Part shown: in pieces, positions 1 through 10,361 of the stretch
How positions within the stretch are numbered: the stretch's first letter is position 1
How the letters are laid out: every line of letters starts with the position of its first letter
Origin: Prorocentrum cordatum
Lineage: Eukaryota; Sar; Dinophyceae; Prorocentrales; Prorocentraceae
DNA: 64,000 bases
Assembly (NCBI GenBank): GCA_963575745.1
Contig: CAUYUJ010016471.1
Coordinates: forward strand, 698,835-762,834
Direction of reading: 5' to 3'
Notes under the pieces: generated by a model
Told to the model about the DNA's origin: nothing
The model's input: the letters and a program-made list of their open reading frames with translations, nothing else
Databases searched by the model: none
Translations under genes and position numbers: made by a program

Positions 1-930
1 CCTCTGCTTGCGCAGAACTGGCACAATTGGACAGAACTGGTCGTAGAACTGGCCATGCACTTGGTCCACGAACTGCCAACCAAAAATAAGGCCCGGCAGA
101 GAACTGGTTGTGCCAGTTGCACAAACTCCACGCACTTCTCCACGCAAAGGGGAGGGGGCGCGGGCCTGCCAGGGAGCGCCGTCTGTCCAAGGGCGCGCAG
201 GTTTTTCAAGAAGCTCGGAAGGTGGTGACCACCACTAGTACGGAACGACTCCCGCACACCAACTTCATCGTCAACACATGCGCCTCCAGCATCACCATCG
301 ACAACGCCGATGCCACCACCATTGTCATGTGAGGGAGTTAGTTTCGCGCACATGTGCCATCCGGACGCCTGGGGCATCATATATTCCAACATCCCAGGTG
401 CACCGCCCCAGTCCCTGCCAGGTGCGCCGCGTGCGCCAAGTGAGCAAGGTTTGCCAGGTGCGCGCAGCGCTCCAAGTTCGCCTGGTGCGCCCGCCACGCC
501 CATCTCCAAGGGCGACCCCGAGGGCGATGGGGCAGCCGCTCTCGCGCGGCCCGCCCGATCCCTGGTGGGGGAAGGGGGGGGGGGGGTGGCGCGCCGCGCG
601 ATGGCCAGTGGCGCCGCATCAGGGAAACGCTTGAAACTTGTGCAGTTTGCGCAACTTGCGCTTAACACTTGCTGGGAAAATACGTAACACTTGAAAAATG
701 AAGAGCTTCACTATACAAAAAGGTTTCTGTCTGAAAAGTTTTACGGAATTTACGTTTTGTTGCCGGCAAGTTTCACGCGGAAATTTTGCAAGTTGTACAA
801 GTTGTGCGGCATTCCCGCGCAGGTCGTGGACTCGCGCCATCTTGACGCCTGGAGCATCACATATTTCAACATCCCAGGTGCACCGACCCAGCCCCCGCCA
901 GGTGCGACGCGTGCGCCAGGTGAGCGCGCG
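1..930. repeat. Intergenic sequence with an ~85-bp direct duplication
   Basis: No convincing gene. The first 130 bases repeat AACTGG-type words. A block at about 358-441 recurs at about 838-925: both copies run from GACGCCTGG through CAACATCCCAGGTGCACCG to a GTGCGCCA-AGTGAGC-like end, with roughly ten substitutions. The open frames crossing this stretch are low-complexity products of the repeats, not proteins. Confidence 0.5.
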
Positions 931-1049
931 CAGTGGACCCTTCCCGTGTCTTTCCCGTAGCCGCGTCGGCCCAGGGCGCGCCGCGGGCGCAGGCAGCGCC
1001 CGCGGGCGCTGACTCCGGCGACGGGGGGCGCGCGCGCTCGTTGGGCACC

Positions 1050-2822
1050 ATGGCGGAGGAGGGGCGCCGCGCGGGGGCCGCGCCCCCGGCGCGGCGGCTG
1101 CGGGGGAAGCAGTCGCCGCCTGACGGGGGCCCCGGTGCAATCTGCGACCTCGCCATCTCGGCGGAGTCGCGGCGAGAGGTAGCATGGCTTGCGGAGTGCG
1201 GCCAGAGACATCACATGCATTACGTGCACGCGCGCACCTACTCGGAGACCGACGTGCAACCGCGCGAGTTCACGCGGGCGGAGTTCTACAGGCACATTGA
1301 AAAGGTATACAAGGAAGAGTACCCAGAGCCAGCAAACAAGCATTCTGGCTCGATCGCGTTGTTCGGCATACGGTCAAGGAGTGGCGCGCGGAGTCTGGGG
1401 ACGCGCGCATTTGCGACGAGCACCGCCATGGCGCCGTGTTCACGAGCAAGCGGCACTACTGGAGGAAGACCGCGCGCCGCTCCTACGAGACGTATCACGT
1501 CAAGTTACACGCGGCGGCCCACGAGGGCCACGCGACCATGTACCAGCACCTTGCCCAGGCGTCCCCCAAGAAGCCCATGGCCGAGATGATGCTCAGCGGT
1601 GGCTCTCGGAGATGCACCCGCAGGGGGACAAGCTCCGGCGCCTCCTCGAGGCGGGGGCGACGAACGGGCGAGCCTTTCAGGGCCCGAAGCGACGGGGCGA
1701 CGGCGCAGCGGAAGAGCAGGGGCCCCGCAACGTGTTTCAGGCGATCAAAGCCAACGGCTTGAGATCCGCCGACGTTTTCCAAGCGCGCGCGTGCGCCGGG
1801 GAAAGCAAGGGCAGGGCGAAGCTTGCGGAGTTCTGCACGAAGAACGGCCGCAAGCTCCAGGCAATGGTGGATCAGGCCTGGGCGGTCGTCTCTGCACCAG
1901 AGCGCCTCGCGTGGAGTTCCCTGACGCTCGTCAAGAAGTTGGCGAAGCAGGCGCAGGCCCTACCCTGCGAGCGCGCCAGCGCATGGACACCGGAGGCCAT
2001 CTCGATCCTGGAGCGCGACGAGATACCCGCGAGTGCGTTCGCGGGGGCATCGCGCAGGGCCTTAGAGGTGGGCGCCAGAAGGGAGGTGAACGTGGCCTGC
2101 GTCGGATCCGCCGGCTGCGGGAAGTCCACGCTGCTGGGACCTCTCGAGAAGAATTCCAAGTGTTTCCCGAAGCCGCAGGCGGGCTCCACTTTCTCGTTGA
2201 CCTGCTCAGTACGACGTAGTGCTGTGCTGTGGCAGGACTACGACCATTGCGAGAAGACCGTGTCCTTCACGGACCCCCCCCCCTCTTCGCGGGGGAGTTT
2301 TTCGGGCGCCGGGAGCCAGGGAGCAGGAACCAGAAGATGGTGAATAAAGCGCCGTTGTTTTACAGTGGCCACGACAAGGTGAAGCGCGGGAAGCACTCCT
2401 TGAAACAGCGGGACGCGCTGAACAAGATGATGGATGAAAGGTTCACCATTTTTGAATTCACGAGTCCGATCCCTAAATCTAGTCGCAAAGTGGAGTGGCC
2501 ACATTGCGGCCGCTGCGCGGCGACATTCTATTTGAACGGACCGCTTGCGGCGACCGCGTCAGCGTCTTCCTCTTCTGGCCCCAGCCCTGTGCCCGCAGGC
2601 CCTGTTGGGCAGGTCCCGTTTAATGGGGACCTCATCACGCCCCTGAAAGATTTAGTTCAGTTGCACTCAAGCGGTGCCCTGAGCGACCATGAGTTCAGCG
2701 CGCTGCTCCTGGGGTCGGCACCGGCCCCAGAGCCAACAGTTAATTCGGGGTTTGCGCCGCGGCCAATAGATAGTACATATGACGCCGACGAGGAAGCAGT
2801 TCAACTTCTGGGTTGCAGGTAG
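1050..2822 (+). pseudogene. Rep-like superfamily 3 helicase relic, frame-broken
   Basis: Likely a degraded replication-initiator-type ATPase. Coding-like segments follow one another in different frames: about 1050-1365, 1365-1590, 1590-2210 and 2220-2822, so at least three small indels interrupt it. The third segment carries a Walker A motif, GSAGCGKST, at about 2104-2130. It is followed by VLWQDYD, a Walker B-like strand with two acidic residues, and then by KAPLFYSG where SF3 helicases have motif C. A Cys pair (HCGRC) follows. The spacing of A, B and C matches SF3 helicases of Rep proteins from small DNA viruses and related mobile DNA. No HUH nuclease could be assigned in the N-terminal part. 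A poly-C run near 2275 lies at one frame change. I infer an endogenised element. The alternative is an ORFan P-loop protein. Confidence 0.5.
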
Positions 2823-3410
2823 GCGGAGTTTTGGGGATGGGGCCATTGCCACCATTATCAGCATCATAACTGTAAGGAATCATCACTAACATTTGGAACA
2901 GAGACCACAGGACTCCTACGAGGATTATAATGCTGCGCTGTTGCATGAGGTATTATATGTTGAGTATGTTTTGATATAGTGCTTTCCGCCACTTGTCTCC
3001 ACGTGCCGACTGCGGTGTCTGAGTTTTCACGTGAAAAGACACCCCACCACAATTGAGGGCCTTTGATCCACGCCCGGGAGGAGCGTGTCGAATATGCGGA
3101 GGAGGAGGAAGAGGAGGAAGAGGAAGGAGAGAAACCTGCGAGGGCACGCAGGGGCTCGCACCGCGCCTTGTCCAGCCACGTCGGGGTCTGAAGCCATCGT
3201 GTCCTTTAAATTGTGAACGCTCCGCGCATCCCCACCAGCCCATCCAGCAACGATGTGTCTGACGTGCCGTCTCGGTTGAGTCCAATATATTAGGGAGGTG
3301 CTCGTGCAGCATATGCTTACCTTCGGCCCATCCCGCCACCGTGCCCGAGTTGTGGGTATAAGGTCTATCGGATGTTTGTTGGGATATCTTGGGAGGGTTC
3401 TCGCTCCCTT
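2823..3410. other. Gene-free spacer
   Basis: Mixed-composition sequence with a GGAGGAAGA run at about 3098-3130. I see no gene, RNA or mobile-element signal here. Confidence 0.4.
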
Positions 3411-3414
3411 CAAG

Positions 3415-4508
3415 GCCTTCGGCAAACCTCCACTCCTCCCTCTCCTTCGCATCCTTCCTCCAATCCTCCCTCCAACCCTCCGCCCAACTCTCTATCCAAC
3501 CCCCCCTCCAACTCCCCTTCCCATCCTCCCTCGAACCGTCCAGCTCCCCCTCCAACCCTCCCTCCAACCCTCTCTCCACCTCTCTCTCAAACCTCCCTCG
3601 AACCCTCGCTCCAGCCCTCCCTCCAACCTTTCCTCCAACCATCCCTCCAACTATCCGTCCACTCCTCCGCCCAACTCTCTATCCAACCATCCCTCCAACT
3701 CCCCTTCCCATCCTCCCTCGAACCGTCCAACTCCCTCCAACCCTCCCTCCAACCCTCTCTCCACCTCTCCCTCCAAACCTCCCTCGAACCCTCGCTCCAG
3801 CCCTCCCTCCAACCTTTCCTCCAACCATCCCTCCAACTATCCGTCCACTCCTCCGCCCAACTCTCTATCCAACCCTCCCTCCAACTCCCCTTCCCATCCT
3901 CTCTCGAACCGCCCAACTCTCCCTCCAACCCTCCCTCCACCCCTCTCTCCACCTCTCCCTCCAAACCTCCTTCGAACCCTCGCTCCAGTCCTCCCTCCAA
4001 CCTTTCCTCCAACCGTCCCTCCAACTATCCGTCCACTCCTCTCTCCAACTATCTATCCAACCCTCCCTCCAACTCCCCTTCCCATCCTCCCTCGAACCGT
4101 CCAACTCTCCCTCCAACCCGCCCTCCAACCCTCTCTCCACCTCCCCCTCCAAACCTCTCTCGAACCCTCGCTCCAGCCCCCCCTCCAACCTTTTTCCGCC
4201 AACCATCCGTCCAACTATCCGTCCACTCCTCTCTCCAAGTCACCCTCCAGACCTCCCTCCGGCCCCTCTTCCTCAGACCCTCCCTCCACTTCACGTTGCA
4301 CCCCCCTCTGCAATTCTCCAGCCTTCCCTCCTCCAACCTTCCAACCCCCCTCCAACCCTCCCTCCAACCCTCCCTCCAACCCTCCTCTAACCCTCCCTCA
4401 CGGCTTCCCTCCAGCCTTCCCTCCAACCATCCCTCCACCCCCCCTCCCACTCTCCTTCCAAACCTCCCTCCGACCATCCCTCCAACCCTCCCTCCAAGTC
4501 TCGCTCGA

Positions 4509-4510
<2 letters not shown>
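3415..4510. repeat. CTCCCTCCAAC satellite with higher-order repeat
   Basis: About 1.1 kb of pyrimidine-rich sequence built from CCCTCCAAC and CCCTCGAAC words. Longer modules recur roughly every 190 bases: the block containing ACTATCCGTCCACTCCTC appears near 3650, 3835, 4025 and 4215. Every frame is open because CT-rich repeats lack stops, so the long Pro/Ser/Leu reading frames are artefacts. Confidence 0.9.

Positions 4511-4535
<25 letters not shown>
4511..4535. repeat. 25-nt poly-C tract
   Basis: Uninterrupted run of 25 C at the junction of the CTCC satellite and the CTCCGAGG satellite. Length is probably unstable and prone to sequencing error. Confidence 0.95.
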
Positions 4536-4539
<4 letters not shown>

Positions 4540-4554
4540 ATTTTTCAGCCGCCC

Positions 4555-5190
4555 TCCGAGTGGGCCTGACTACCGTCCAAGCACCACCTCCGCGAGCCTC
4601 CGACGACCTCCGAGGGCCTCCGAAGGCTTCGAGGTTCTCCGAGGACTTCCACGAGCCTCCGAAGACTTCCGAGGGCCTCCAAGACCTCCGAGGACTTCCG
4701 AGAGCCTCCGAGGACCTCCAAGGGCCTCCGAAGACCTCTGAGAGCTTCGAAGACCCCCGAGAGCTCTCCGAGACCCTCCGAGGATTTTCAATGGCCTCCG
4801 AAGACCTGCCCTCCGAAGGCCTCCGAGAGTCTCCGAGGCCGTCCGAGCACTTCAAAGGGCCTCCGACGACCTCCGAAGGCCTTCGAGACATCCGAGGCCC
4901 TCCGAGGACCTCCAAGGGCCTCCGAAGACCTCCGAGGGCCTCCAAGACCTTCGAGGGCCTCCGAGGCCGTCCGAAGGGTTCCGAAAACCTCCCATCGCCC
5001 TCTCGTTCCCCTCCAGGGCTCCCCGTCCTCATTCCGCCTCCTCCACCCTCTTCCTCACTCTATTCCCGTCCTCCCAGTTCCTCTCCACTCCTCCGGATTC
5101 CTCCGCGCCTCCGAGGGCTTCCGAGGGCCCCCAAAAGACCTCCGAAGGCCTCCAAGACCTCGAGGCCCGCTCCACCCTCCTTCGCAATCT
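4555..5190. repeat. CCTCCGAGG minisatellite
   Basis: Irregular repetition of CCTCCGAGG, CCTCCGAAGG and CTTCGAGG words at about 9-15 bp spacing. It has few stops on either strand and yields spurious Ser/Pro/Glu-rich and Gly/Arg-rich frames. Confidence 0.85.
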
Positions 5191-5690
5191 TCCCCACTCC
5201 CCCTTTCTGCAGAAACCTCTGTACAATTACACACTATGAAAATACTCTCCCACTTCCCCTGATGGCGTCCCGAAGATGGCCGACCCCCCCCGCGTACTGT
5301 TTTTTACACACAGGATTCCCGGGAAACTAGTTTTCGCTGGCTTAAAAAAATACCCTGCGACGTACCCAACCCACGCGCATCAAATGGCAAGAGGACTATG
5401 CCAACATTAGCAGGAACAACGACAGTGTAGACGCGGCGATTTGCTGTGCAAGCTACATGGGATGCGCATGCGTTGCGCGATTCACGGGACGACGATCGAA
5501 AGAACGAGGATTGAGGCCCCAGGATCGAAGAAGAACGGGTACGGGAACGAGGGGTAGGAGAGGGATGGACTGGAGGGCGGGGGGGGCGAAAGGCCATCGC
5601 GGAAGCAGCAGCATGCATGGAGGAGGTGAGGCGGGGAATAGGACGACGATAAAAGTGGCGGGAGGAGACATAAGACTGCCGCGTTTTTCA
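5190..5690. other. Gene-free spacer
   Basis: Non-repetitive spacer following the satellite. It includes a less GC-rich stretch at about 5220-5460. No supported gene. Confidence 0.35.
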
Positions 5691-6125
5691 AGTGCGAGCT
5701 AAACCCGCAGCGCTGCCTGCGCCATGTCGTCGCAGAGTTCCACATGATAAAACTTGTTTAGAGTGCAAGGAACGAGCGAGGCGTAGCTCGCCCGCTAGCT
5801 TCTCCGCCTCCTTCCCGCACATTTCAGCGCGGGAGCTGAACGCTCGCAGGCGCGCCGCCAGGTCTGCGGGCGGCCCGCGGGAAAGAAACTCAAGGCCGGG
5901 GTCGCGTATCATCAATCGGTTGTCCATCGTCCAAAGTTGCACTGGCGACGTACTGGTTGAACGCGGAGCGAGCAGCATCACGCGCGTGCCTGAACGCCAC
6001 GCAGGTACAGTGCACGCGCGATTGGGACTTCAGGTCGATCACGCGCGTCTCCACCAGGCTTGGCAACACCACGCGACTGAGGATCTCACTGCGGTCTGCC
6101 ATGCTGCTGTCCGCGAATGCAATGC
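5690..6125 (-). pseudogene. Degraded minus-strand coding trace, unknown protein
   Basis: On the minus strand, sequence reading down from about 6125 has protein-like composition (motifs MADRSEILSRVV and RHARDAARSAF). It continues in a second frame from about 5930 to 5690 (PADLAARLRAFSSRAEMCG), so at least one frameshift separates the parts. No family recognised. Upstream on the minus strand lies a duplicated block (see 6156-6402) that may be intronic. Confidence 0.3.
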
Positions 6126-6155
6126 GCTGCCTGCAAGTAAGGCGGCGGCGTCCAC

Positions 6156-6402
6156 TTGTCTCAGAAGATGTTCCCGCGGGCCCGAAGGGCGACCGCCAGC
6201 TCGAGCCGCGGCGCCGGCAGGCCAGATAAGGATCATGCAACAGCAAAGACGATGACAGAGCAACGAGGTATCGGCGAGTGCATGACCGGCCTCCGTTTCC
6301 TGCACTTCTTTCCTGTAGTTCCCCTAGCTCATCGAGCTCAGCAGATGTTTCTGCGGGTCCGAAGGACGACCGCCAGCTCGAGTCGCAGCGCCGACGAGCT
6401 GC
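6156..6402. repeat. Two-copy ~60-bp direct repeat
   Basis: Copies at about 6160-6218 and 6340-6400 share GATGTT-C-GCGGG-CCGAAGG, then CGACCGCCAGCTCGAG and CGCAGCGCCG-like ends. The intervening 120 bp is unrelated. Confidence 0.6.
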
Positions 6403-6533
6403 ATCCACATCAGGCAACACCCCAGGAGACACTGGCACACAACGATTTGACGTCAGTCAGTGCCAGACCACTCCATGTCTAGTTCCTCGCACACATACAG
6501 TCGATCGCAGATGCGGGATAATCGAAGTAGAAT

Positions 6534-7890
6534 GACGGGTCCAATCTGCGTCCGCGTAGGACGTCACTATGCTGGACCCCGCAGCAGGTTTCGAAAGTGG
6601 CGATAGTTTCGTGGGCCCCACAGCAGCCCTCGAAAGTGGCGACAGTTTCACAGATCGCAGCCCCCCAGGGATGGCGAGGTCTAATCTGAGTCCCCGTAGA
6701 ACCTCACTCCGCTGGCCCCCCGAGCAGCTTTCGAAAGTGGCGACAGTTTCACAGATCGCAGCCCCCCAGGGATGGCGAGGTCTAATCTGTATTCCCGTAG
6801 GGCGTCACTCCGCTGGGCCCCCCACGCAGCCTTCGAAAGTGGCGACAGTTTCACAGATCGCAGCCCCCCAGGGACGGCGAGGTATAATCTGAATCCCCGT
6901 AGGGCGTCACTCCGCTGGGCCCCCCAGCAGCCCTCGAAAGTGGCGACAATTTCACAGATCGCAGCCCCCCAGAGATGGCGAGGTCCAATCTGAATCCCCG
7001 TAGGGCGTCACTCCGCTGTGCCCCCCAGCAGGCGTCGAAAGTGGCGATAGTTTCGCAGATCGCAGCCCCCCAGGGATGGCGAGGTCTAATCTGAGCCCCC
7101 GTAGGGCGTTACTCCGCTGGCCACCCCAGCAGCCCTCGAATGTGGCGACAGTTTCGCAGATCGCAGCCCCCCAGAGATGGCGAGGTCTAATATAAGTCCC
7201 AGTGGGGCGTCACTCCGCTGGCCACCCCAGCAGCCTTCGAAAGTGGCGACAGTTTCACAGATCGCAGCCCCCCAGGGATGGCGAGGTCTAATCTGAGTCC
7301 CCGTAGGGCGTCGCTCCGCTGGCCCCCCAGCAGCCCTCGAAAGTGGCGACAGATTCACAGATCGCAGCCCCCCAGGGATGGCGAGGTCTAATCTGAGTCC
7401 CCGTAGGGCGTCACTCCGCTGGCCACCCCAGCAGCCCTCGAAAGCGGCGACAGTTTCGCAGATCGCAGCCCCCCGGGGATGGCGAGGTCTAATCTGAGCC
7501 CCCGTGGGGCGTCCCTCCGCTGGCCACCCCTGCCGCCCTCGAAATTAGCGACAATTTCGCAGATCGCAGCCCCCCAGGGATGGCGGGGTCTAATATGAGT
7601 CCCCGTAGGGCGTCACTCCGCTGGCCACCCCAGCAGCCCTCGAAAGTGGCGACAATTTCGCAGATCGCAGCCCCCCAGGGATGGCGAGGTCTAATCTGAG
7701 TCCCCGTAGGGCGTCACTCCGCTGGCCACCCCAGCAACCCTCGAAACTGGCGACAGTTTCACAGATCGCAGCCCCCCAGAGACGGCGAGGTCTAATCTGA
7801 GTCCCCGTGGAGCGCCACTCCGCTGGCCACCCCAGCAACCCTCGAAACTGGCGACAGTTTCACAGATCGCCGCCCCCCAGGGATGGCGAG
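6534..7890. repeat. Tandem array of ~101-bp units (about 13 copies)
   Basis: Unit landmarks recur every 100-102 bases: CGAAAGTGGCGACAGTTT, CAGATCGCAGCCCCCCAGG, GATGGCGAGGTCTAATCTGA and CGTCACTCCGCTGGCC. The CCCCCC run begins at 6661, 6762, 6864, 6964 and 7065. The first unit, near 6590-6632, is internally deleted. Neighbouring units differ by a few substitutions. A single diverged copy occurs at 48614-48741, so the family is dispersed as well as tandem. Confidence 0.95.
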
Positions 7891-8190
7891 CGGCAAGCTA
7901 GGTAGGTAACAGGCAAGCGAGACGAAGAGGGGAGAGAGGAGGCGGGAGGAGGAGGAGGTGGAGACCACAGTGCTCTATTCAAAACGAGCACCCAACGCAG
8001 GAGGGTTGGGGGAAAAAAATGCTGCTCTCGCTGAGGCGCTGGCCTAATTTCTGCTCCCGAATCATTCCGAATCGTGCTCCCGCCGCAGCGTGGGCCTCAT
8101 TTTCGGATCGGTGTTTGGCCTCCGTCGTTCAGGATGGCCTTCTCGCCCCAGCGCGGGCCTCTTTCTCGCGCGCCCATCCGCCCGCCACCA
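7891..8190. other. Spacer between repeat arrays
   Basis: Purine-rich start (GGAGGAGGAGGTGGAG) and then unique sequence. No gene seen. Confidence 0.35.
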
Positions 8191-8400
8191 CCGCGCCGCG
8201 CCACCACCACCACCCCACCACCACCACCACCACCACCACCACCACCAGCACCACTACCACCACCACCACCACCACCACCCACCACCACCACCACCACCAC
8301 CACCACCACCACCACCACCACCACCACCACCACCACCACCACCACACAACCACGCACACACGCACGCACGCACGCACGCGCACCACCACCCACTACGCAC
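8190..8400. repeat. CCA trinucleotide microsatellite followed by ACGC repeat
   Basis: Nearly pure (CCA)n from about 8201 to 8343 with two interruptions, then (CACG)n to about 8390. It generates poly-His, poly-Thr and poly-Pro frames on one strand and poly-Gly, poly-Val and poly-Trp on the other. None are genes. Confidence 0.95.
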
Positions 8401-8552
8401 GCGCGCGCGGAGCCACAGGTCCGCTACGACACGCGTCCGCGGATAGAGAAAATCAGCGCCATGGTAAGGGATGGGAGGGAGGGGTAGGACGTCAGATATG
8501 ACGCGAGCGCACCTAGCTTGCCTCACTCCCCCTCTCCTGCGGACTCGCGGGG

Positions 8553-8765
8553 CTCAAGGGGCGCATAGAGTTCATAAGGCGCATAGGGTTCATACGACTC
8601 CTGGGGCTCATAGGGCTCGTAGGGTTCGTAGGGTCCATAAGGCTCATAGGGCTCATAGGGGTCATCGAGTCATAGGGCTCATGGGGCTCGTAGGGCTCGT
8701 AGGGTTCGTAGAGCTCATAGGGCTCATGGGGCTCGTAGGGCTCATATGGCCCATACGGGATATGA
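8553..8765. repeat. GGGCTCATA short tandem repeat
   Basis: About twenty imperfect 9-bp units of the form GGGCTCATA, GGGTTCGTA or GGGTCCATA. The repeat ends where recombinase-like coding sequence begins. Confidence 0.85.
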
Positions 8766-8789
8766 CTCACTGGGCTCCTGGGGCTCTGA

Positions 8790-9420
8790 ACACGTCTTTG
8801 AAACGCGTTGCGCGCGTAGATTTTCCCTCGGCCGGGAGCGCGCGAATGCGCCCCCCCGCGTCGAAGACCGACGCCTGGGGTGCTGGCGCGGCCGCCGCGC
8901 TGAAATGCACATGTCTGCTGGGCCCCTTCGACAAGGCTTCGTGCCCCGCGCACGCACTGATGGCGCACATTGAGGCGCGACGTCGCGCTGCTGGCACTCG
9001 CGCCCAGGACGCGCGCGAGCTTGAAGAACCGCTGTTCCCAGACGTTGCCGGCGGCACGGTGTCCAAGGCCGCGGTCATCCAGGGCTGGCAACGCCTCGCG
9101 GTCGACGGGCACCCTGTGCCAGGAGGCCACTCTGCGAGACGGTCTGGTGTAAAACGATACGCGCGATCCTTATGGCCGCTCTCAAGCATCCAAACGCACG
9201 GGCGTTGGGCTTCCTGCACGGTGATGGAATACGTTGAAGAGGCGCTCACCGAGCGGCCATTCGACGGCCAGGGGCGCGCCGCGAGCTCTTCTGTGGAGCC
9301 GCCGCCAGAGGCCCAGCTCGAGCAACTTGCGCGACGCGTCGCCAACCTGGAAGCGTCGATGCATTCGCTGGCAGAGGCACGGGGGCTACCAACCTCGCGG
9401 GTACCGGAGGTCAGGATCTC
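8790..9420 (+). pseudogene. Tyrosine recombinase, C-terminal catalytic half (Crypton/DIRS-type)
   Basis: One open frame carries the catalytic core of a tyrosine recombinase, the enzyme class that cuts and rejoins DNA through a 3'-phosphotyrosine in Cryptons and DIRS-like retroelements. Seen in order: PASKTD near 8855-8872, a conserved Lys region; a Cys/His cluster in LKCTCLLG...CPAHAL; the HxxR box GHSARRSG (His codon 9128, Arg codon 9137); HGRW near 9198; and the nucleophile region MEYVEEA (Tyr codon 9230). The N-terminal core-binding half is absent, because the frame emerges from the GGGCTCATA repeat. After the Tyr, a Glu/Leu-rich helix (QLEQLARRVANLEASM) follows. No flanking RT was found, so this is probably a remnant. 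Confidence 0.7.
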
Positions 9421-9663
9421 CGCGCCTCCGGCAGGTTGGTCCCGGTGGGTCCGGTCAGAATCTTCCGGCACCATCCACGCCGTCGCGAGCCCGCCGGACA
9501 CGCCGTTGCGTTCGTGGCGCACATGCTGCGGCTGGCGATTTGGCTCGTCCGCGAGCCTCTCGACCTTCCTCAGCGAAGCGCCGGCAGCCGACGGAGCCAA
9601 CCTCTGTCGAAAGTGCCCGTCGCCCCACCAATTCGCTCTCTCAGTCGCCGCGGCTTCGCCAGG

Positions 9664-10133
9664 TGGTGGAGAGGGCGTCGCCTGAAGGCTGGGGGCCGCC
9701 GCCGCTGGCACGCGCCCACTACTTTCACCTCCACGAGGCTGATGGTTCACGCCCCACGGGCTGGGATCATCTTCGGGTCTTCCCTTCGCCTCCACGAGGC
9801 TGGCGGCTCACGCCGCACGGGCCGGGGCCGCCTCCCGGGTTGCACCTTCGCTTCCACGAGGCTGGCGGTCCACGCCCCCCGGGCCGGGGCCGCCTCCCGG
9901 GCTGCCCCTTCGCGCCTCCTCGAGGCTGGTGGTCGCGCCCCACGGGCCGGATTCATCTGCGGGGCTTCCCTTCTCGCCTCCACGAGCCCGGCGGTCGGGC
10001 CCCGCGGGCCCGCGTCGTCCTGCGCAGCGCAGTCGTTTCACTCAGTCACAACGGACCTGCCGAGCACGCAGGACTTGGCGCACTGATGTACAAGAACAAG
10101 TGCCCGCCTATCTTCTCAAGGGCGGCTGGGTGC
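9664..10133. repeat. 66-bp minisatellite block, copy 1
   Basis: Five or so units of about 66 bp carry CTCCACGAGGCTGG, CACGCCC and GGGCCGGGGCCGCCTCCCGG. The block starts with GGCGTCGCCTGAAGGCTG and ends in a non-repeat tail containing TGATGTACAAGAACAAGTG. The whole block is repeated at 10362-10953. Confidence 0.85.
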
Positions 10134-10361
10134 GATTGCAGGAAGGGAAGTGCTTGTCCGTTATTGACAGCTCAATTGAGGACAAGGCACTCCATATGCA
10201 TGGTGGCGGGTGGCTTGATCCCATTGTGTATCCATCTTGCCCCATCATGTCTCCTTCATTCTGCTCTCCCCATTCCTATGCCAGCTCTTCGTTCGAGGCA
10301 GCCACGCGGATCGAGCATCGATGCTCCTGGCTTTCTCCCGCCCGCCCTCCCAATTGGGTGG
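10134..10361. other. Spacer between the two minisatellite blocks
   Basis: Unique sequence separating the duplicated blocks, with no gene. It ends in a CGCCCGCCCTCCCAATTGGG stretch that leads into the second copy. Confidence 0.5.

Noticed and set aside
3298-5330. Very long Pro/Ser/Leu-rich open frames on both strands (up to 652 codons)
   Set aside because: All arise from CTCC and CTCCGAGG repeats that lack stop codons in every frame. No start context or unbiased sequence.
6534-7890. CRISPR-like array
   Set aside because: Units are contiguous 101-bp repeats with no unique spacers, and the host is eukaryotic.
8019-8526. Poly-His, poly-Thr, poly-Gly and poly-Trp proteins
   Set aside because: Products of the CCA trinucleotide repeat read in six frames.
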